Below, one piece after another: positions 61,168 through 64,000 of a DNA stretch of 64,000 nucleotides (position 1 is the stretch's first letter; the number at the start of each line of letters is the position of its first letter). The stretch is from assembly GCF_014844095.1 (NCBI RefSeq), contig NZ_CP062163.1:310001-374000 (forward strand). The letters are read 5' to 3'. The notes under the pieces were generated by a model. That model was not told the DNA's origin. It worked only from the letters and a program-made list of their open reading frames with translations, and did no database searches. The translations under genes and the position numbers were made by a program. Origin of the DNA: Brevibacillus sp. JNUCC-41. Its GTDB lineage: Bacteria; Bacillota; Bacilli; Bacillales; DSM-1321.

Positions 61168-62022
61168 TTATTTAACGGAACCGCATTGCTTCTCGATTTC
61201 CCCATAAAACAGTTTCTGCAGTCTTTTGGTTATCGGACCGGGTTCCCCGGCTGCAATCGATTGGCCATCGATATTAATAATTGGTGTCACTTCAACGCTT
61301 GTGCTTGTATAAAGGACTTCGTCGGCTGCCATCATGTCCTCGACGGTGAAGGCTTCCTCGACATATGGAATCCCATGTTCAGCGCAAAGTTTCAGCATCA
61401 CCTGACGGGTAATTCCATTCAGGATCAAGTTTGTGGCCGGATGCGTTTTAAGTAGCCCATCCACCACGATTGAGACATTTGACGAACTTCCCTCCGTCAC
61501 CGTACCATCACGATGCTGGATGGCTTCATCACAGCCGGCTTCTACCGCTTGCTGTTTAGCCATTATATTACCCAGTAGATTTAAACTCTTGATATTACAG
61601 CGCATCCAGCGTATATCGTCGGTGGTAACAGCCTTGACCCCTGGCTTGATTTTCCCTGTATAAGGCATTTCCTTGGTATAGGCAACAAAGACCGGTTCCA
61701 CCTCAGCAGTCGGAAATGAGTGTGTACGCGGAGATACGCCCCTTGTCAGCTGCATATAGACGATACCGTCCCTCAGTTGATCTTCAGCGATCAGCTCTTC
61801 CATGCGGGCTTTGATTTCCGCTTCAGTAAAGGGAACTTTCATCTGTATCAACTTCGCACTGTCCATCAGCCGGTTCAGATGCATATCCCCCGCAAATAAT
61901 TCGCCATTATAAACCCGGATGACTTCATAGACGCCATCTCCGAATTGATATCCCCTGTCTTCAATATCTAGCTTTACTTCGGACCTGCTTTTAAGGTCGC
62001 CGTTAAAAATGATTTTCCCCAT
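61168..62022 (-). CDS. dat: D-amino-acid (D-alanine) aminotransferase
   Basis: 284 residues, fold-type IV PLP transaminase that makes D-Glu/D-Ala for peptidoglycan. KLDIEDRGYQFGDGVYEVIRV (first part about 17-36), RCNIKSLNLLGNI with the PLP Lys (about 145), GSSSNVSIVVDG and TSTSVEVTPI late. Very close behind pepV (21 bases), probably one operon. Confidence 0.95.
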   Translation of the reverse strand: MGKIIFNGDLKSRSEVKLDIEDRGYQFGDGVYEVIRVYNGELFAGDMHLNRLMDSAKLIQMKVPFTEAEIKARMEELIAEDQLRDGIVYMQLTRGVSPRTHSFPTAEVEPVFVAYTKEMPYTGKIKPGVKAVTTDDIRWMRCNIKSLNLLGNIMAKQQAVEAGCDEAIQHRDGTVTEGSSSNVSIVVDGLLKTHPATNLILNGITRQVMLKLCAEHGIPYVEEAFTVEDMMAADEVLYTSTSVEVTPIINIDGQSIAAGEPGPITKRLQKLFYGEIEKQCGSVK

Positions 62023-62043
62023 GTCTTACTCCCTCTTTGCCTC

Positions 62044-63456
62044 TTATTTAGCCAATTCTTGAATGGCACGTGCATAAATGGACGTAGCCTTAAGCATATC
62101 TTCAATATCAATATATTCATCTTTCTGATGCGCAATGTCTTCGCTGCCAGGGAAAAGCGGGCCAAATGCAACGCCTTCTTTCAATGAACGCGCGTATGTG
62201 CCGCCGCCAATCGAAAGAAGTTCAGCTTCATCACCTGTCTCCGCTTCATAAACTTCCTGCAACGTCTTAATCAAGAAGCTATCACTGTCCACATAATGTG
62301 GAGTTGAATGCGAATTGGTCTTCACTTTCAAATTATATGCCGCAAGTCTTTCTTCCAATGCCGCCTTTTGCTGTTCCCACTCAAACGTCACAGGATAACG
62401 CATGCTGAAACCAATCGAGCTGTCGCCTTGTTTGGAATAATTGAAAACGCCAGCATTGACCGTCAATTCTCCTGTTTGCTCATCCGAATAAGCCACACCT
62501 AAATTATTTCCGCGGGAATCTTCAAACAAACGATCCTTTATGAAAGTGAAGTAGGCTTTCGCATGCGGATCAAGAGTAAGATCAGCTAAAAATACAGCTA
62601 AATGCAGACCTGCATTCTTTCCATTTTTCGGTTCCATCGCGTGTGCCGAGACACCATTCATCTCAAGCAGCACTTGATTTTTTTGCGGAACGGCCTGGCC
62701 CCTCAATGAGTATTTTTGCAAATAATCCTGATAGTTTGCCGCCACTTCAGCAGGGTTGGCCGCTTCCACAATGGCCGTAGCAAAATCCGGTACCATATTC
62801 GTCCTTCGACCTGAAGAAAATTCCATAACATTCACTTCAGAATTCGTGCCATTTCCTGCATCGGCAGGGTGTATAACCGAGAAATCCCAGATTCCTTTTT
62901 CCGCACTGATGATTGGGAAGTCAGCATCTGGTGCGAAGCCGATCGATGGCATTTCCTCCACTTCAAAGTAACGGTCAACGCAGCGCCAGTTCGATTCTTC
63001 ATCGGTTCCAATGATCATCCTCACACGTTTGTTCAAAGGTTCTCCCATCTCCCGGACCAGCTTCATCGCATGATAAGCAGCCATCGTTGGCCCTTTATCA
63101 TCGATTGCCCCGCGAGCATATATGCGGCCATTACGGATTTCAGCGCCGAACGGATCCGAACTCCAGCCATCTCCCTCAGGTACCACGTCGACATGGCATA
63201 ATATCCCAACTAACTCCTCACCTTCACCCATTTCGATATGGCCAGCGACATTATCGACATTTTTAACAGTAAAACCGTCTTTTTCGCCCAATTGAAGCAT
63301 GAAATCAAGCGCTTCCTTCACCCCTTTACCGAATGGGGCCTCCTCTGTCGGATGTTCTTCATCCAGTACACTTTTTATTTTCAATAAGTTTTGTGTATCC
63401 AGTAATAAGTCCATTTTACGTTTTTCAACTTCTTCTCGCCAATTCAATTCACTCAA
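62044..63456 (-). CDS. pepV: Dipeptidase PepV
   Basis: 470 residues, M20 di-zinc dipeptidase of the PepV type with a lid domain, splitting Xaa-Xaa and carnosine-like dipeptides. GILCHVDVVPEGDGW (His/Asp, about 83-97), YARGAIDDKGPTMAAY (about 113-128), GTDEESNWRC (catalytic Glu, about 150), FAPDADFPI, and the late LSIGGGTYARSL. Start at 63456. pepV followed by dat is the usual Bacillus order. Confidence 0.95.
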   Translation of the reverse strand: MSELNWREEVEKRKMDLLLDTQNLLKIKSVLDEEHPTEEAPFGKGVKEALDFMLQLGEKDGFTVKNVDNVAGHIEMGEGEELVGILCHVDVVPEGDGWSSDPFGAEIRNGRIYARGAIDDKGPTMAAYHAMKLVREMGEPLNKRVRMIIGTDEESNWRCVDRYFEVEEMPSIGFAPDADFPIISAEKGIWDFSVIHPADAGNGTNSEVNVMEFSSGRRTNMVPDFATAIVEAANPAEVAANYQDYLQKYSLRGQAVPQKNQVLLEMNGVSAHAMEPKNGKNAGLHLAVFLADLTLDPHAKAYFTFIKDRLFEDSRGNNLGVAYSDEQTGELTVNAGVFNYSKQGDSSIGFSMRYPVTFEWEQQKAALEERLAAYNLKVKTNSHSTPHYVDSDSFLIKTLQEVYEAETGDEAELLSIGGGTYARSLKEGVAFGPLFPGSEDIAHQKDEYIDIEDMLKATSIYARAIQELAK

Positions 63457-63837
63457 AATACGACAACTCCTCTTTTATTATATTTTTCATTTTATCACTT
63501 TTACTACCTGATTCGCCAAGCGTTGCTACCTATTCTTCGTATTCCCGTATTATCGCCAACATCAAACTACCGATAAAATTCCCTGCATTTAAAAAAACAC
63601 CCTCTTTTATTAAGGCTGTTTTCGCATACTTTGTTGCTATTCACCAAGTAATGCGGTGTGGTTGATTTCCCCTCCATTGCCCGCTTTCCGCGGGGCGGAC
63701 GGTGAGCCTCATCGGCTTGAACGCCTGTGGGGTCTGACCTGTCCCGCTGCTCCCGCAGGAGTCTCGGATTTCCGCTCCAATCAACCTTAAATCGTTTCGT
63801 TTTAAAAACAACAATCTTTTCGAAAAGAGCGCTTTTA
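63457..63837. other. Gap between pepV and the MATE gene, holding a repeat element
   Basis: Contains the repeat element at 63661-63785. The rest is AT-rich with no clear gene, promoter or terminator seen. Confidence 0.5.
63661..63785 (+). repeat. Complete GTTGATT...AATCAAC repeat element
   Basis: 125 bases with 7-bp terminal inverted repeats (GTTGATT and AATCAAC) and GC-rich internal blocks (GCTTTCCGCGGGGCGGACGG, GCCTGTGGGGTCTGACC, CTCCCGCAGGAGTCTCGG). GC content is far above the surroundings. Related copies lie at 17621-17729, 17832-17962 and, deleted, 2889-2942. No coding capacity. Confidence 0.85.
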
Positions 63838-64000
63838 TTAAAAAGAAGATGATTTCATTAGACTATCGTCATCCATAAGCTTTGTTACTTTTCGGTTCAG
63901 CCTTGGGATGTATAGAGCTAAAAAAACGGACCGTCCAAAACTGAAAGCCAGGAATGCAAGCCATAATCCATGATTGCCATGATTGCTGACCGCTGTGAAT
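63838..64000 (-). CDS. MATE-type efflux transporter, C-terminal fragment
   Basis: The last 53 codons of a minus-strand gene run off the right edge. NHGLWLAFLAFSFGRSVFLALYIPRL looks like the last membrane helix and end of a MATE/NorM multidrug exporter (H-G-L-W-L-A then aromatic/aliphatic helix), followed by a charged tail ending SSSF. Partial, so the family call is tentative. Confidence 0.6.
   Translation of the reverse strand, partial: FTAVSNHGNHGLWLAFLAFSFGRSVFLALYIPRLNRKVTKLMDDDSLMKSSSF

Overview
The window is a stretch of chromosomal core DNA from a spore-forming, low-GC Bacillaceae bacterium, probably of the Peribacillus (Bacillus simplex) or a nearby Bacillus lineage. The basis is the gene order ackA-ytxK-tpx-ytfJ-ytfI-yteJ-sppA, ytcJ-mbcS-sspA-thiI-nifZ-ezrA, hisJ-refZ-ytsP-rpsD-tyrS, acsA/acuABC-ccpA-aroA-ytxJHG, murC-sftA, and ytpQ-ytpP ... 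ytlR-ytlQ-ytlP. All of this matches the B. subtilis ackA-to-ytl region. Spore genes (alpha/beta SASP, GerW/YtfJ, transglutaminase Tgl) support a spore former. I saw no rRNA, tRNA, prophage, transposase, CRISPR array or defence island.

Layout. 1-7 kb: minus-strand run of acetate kinase, a YtxK-type methyltransferase, thiol peroxidase, the GerW sporulation protein, DUF2953 and RDD membrane proteins, and SppA. 7-14 kb: an NAD kinase, a TPP-riboswitch operon for a thiamine-precursor ABC transporter that ends in a TatD-like hydrolase, spore transglutaminase and a RarD-type transporter. 14-24 kb: an amidohydrolase, an acyl-CoA synthetase, an SASP gene beside a repeat cluster, thiI/nifZ, ezrA, hisJ and refZ. 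24-31 kb: ytsP, rpsD with its leader, tyrS with a T-box, and a long class A PBP. 31-38 kb: the acetate node, with acsA divergent from acuABC and each flanked by a CcpA-type site, followed by ccpA and aroA. 38-48 kb: ytxJHG, an M29 aminopeptidase, murC, sftA and an M20 amidohydrolase behind a tandem glycine riboswitch. 48-64 kb: the ytp/yto/ytn/ytm/ytl genes, mntH, dat, pepV and the end of a MATE transporter.

How the genes fit together: ackA, acsA, acuA, acuB, acuC and ccpA together form the acetate overflow/re-use circuit, and candidate CcpA (cre) sites lie at acsA, acuA and, more weakly, ackA. ThiI and NifZ overlap by four bases and form a tRNA thiolation pair. The thiamine genes share one TPP-controlled transcript.

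The window is mostly conserved housekeeping DNA. The most interesting parts are regulatory or structural: a glycine riboswitch placed upstream of an M20D amidohydrolase; a TatD-family hydrolase inside a TPP-controlled salvage operon; a duplicated SASP terminator bracketing two inverted copies of a small repeat element; a row of three perfect dyads before tgl; and hairpins in the ccpA and acuABC leaders. Start sites were chosen from ribosome-binding sites and often differ from the longest open frame.
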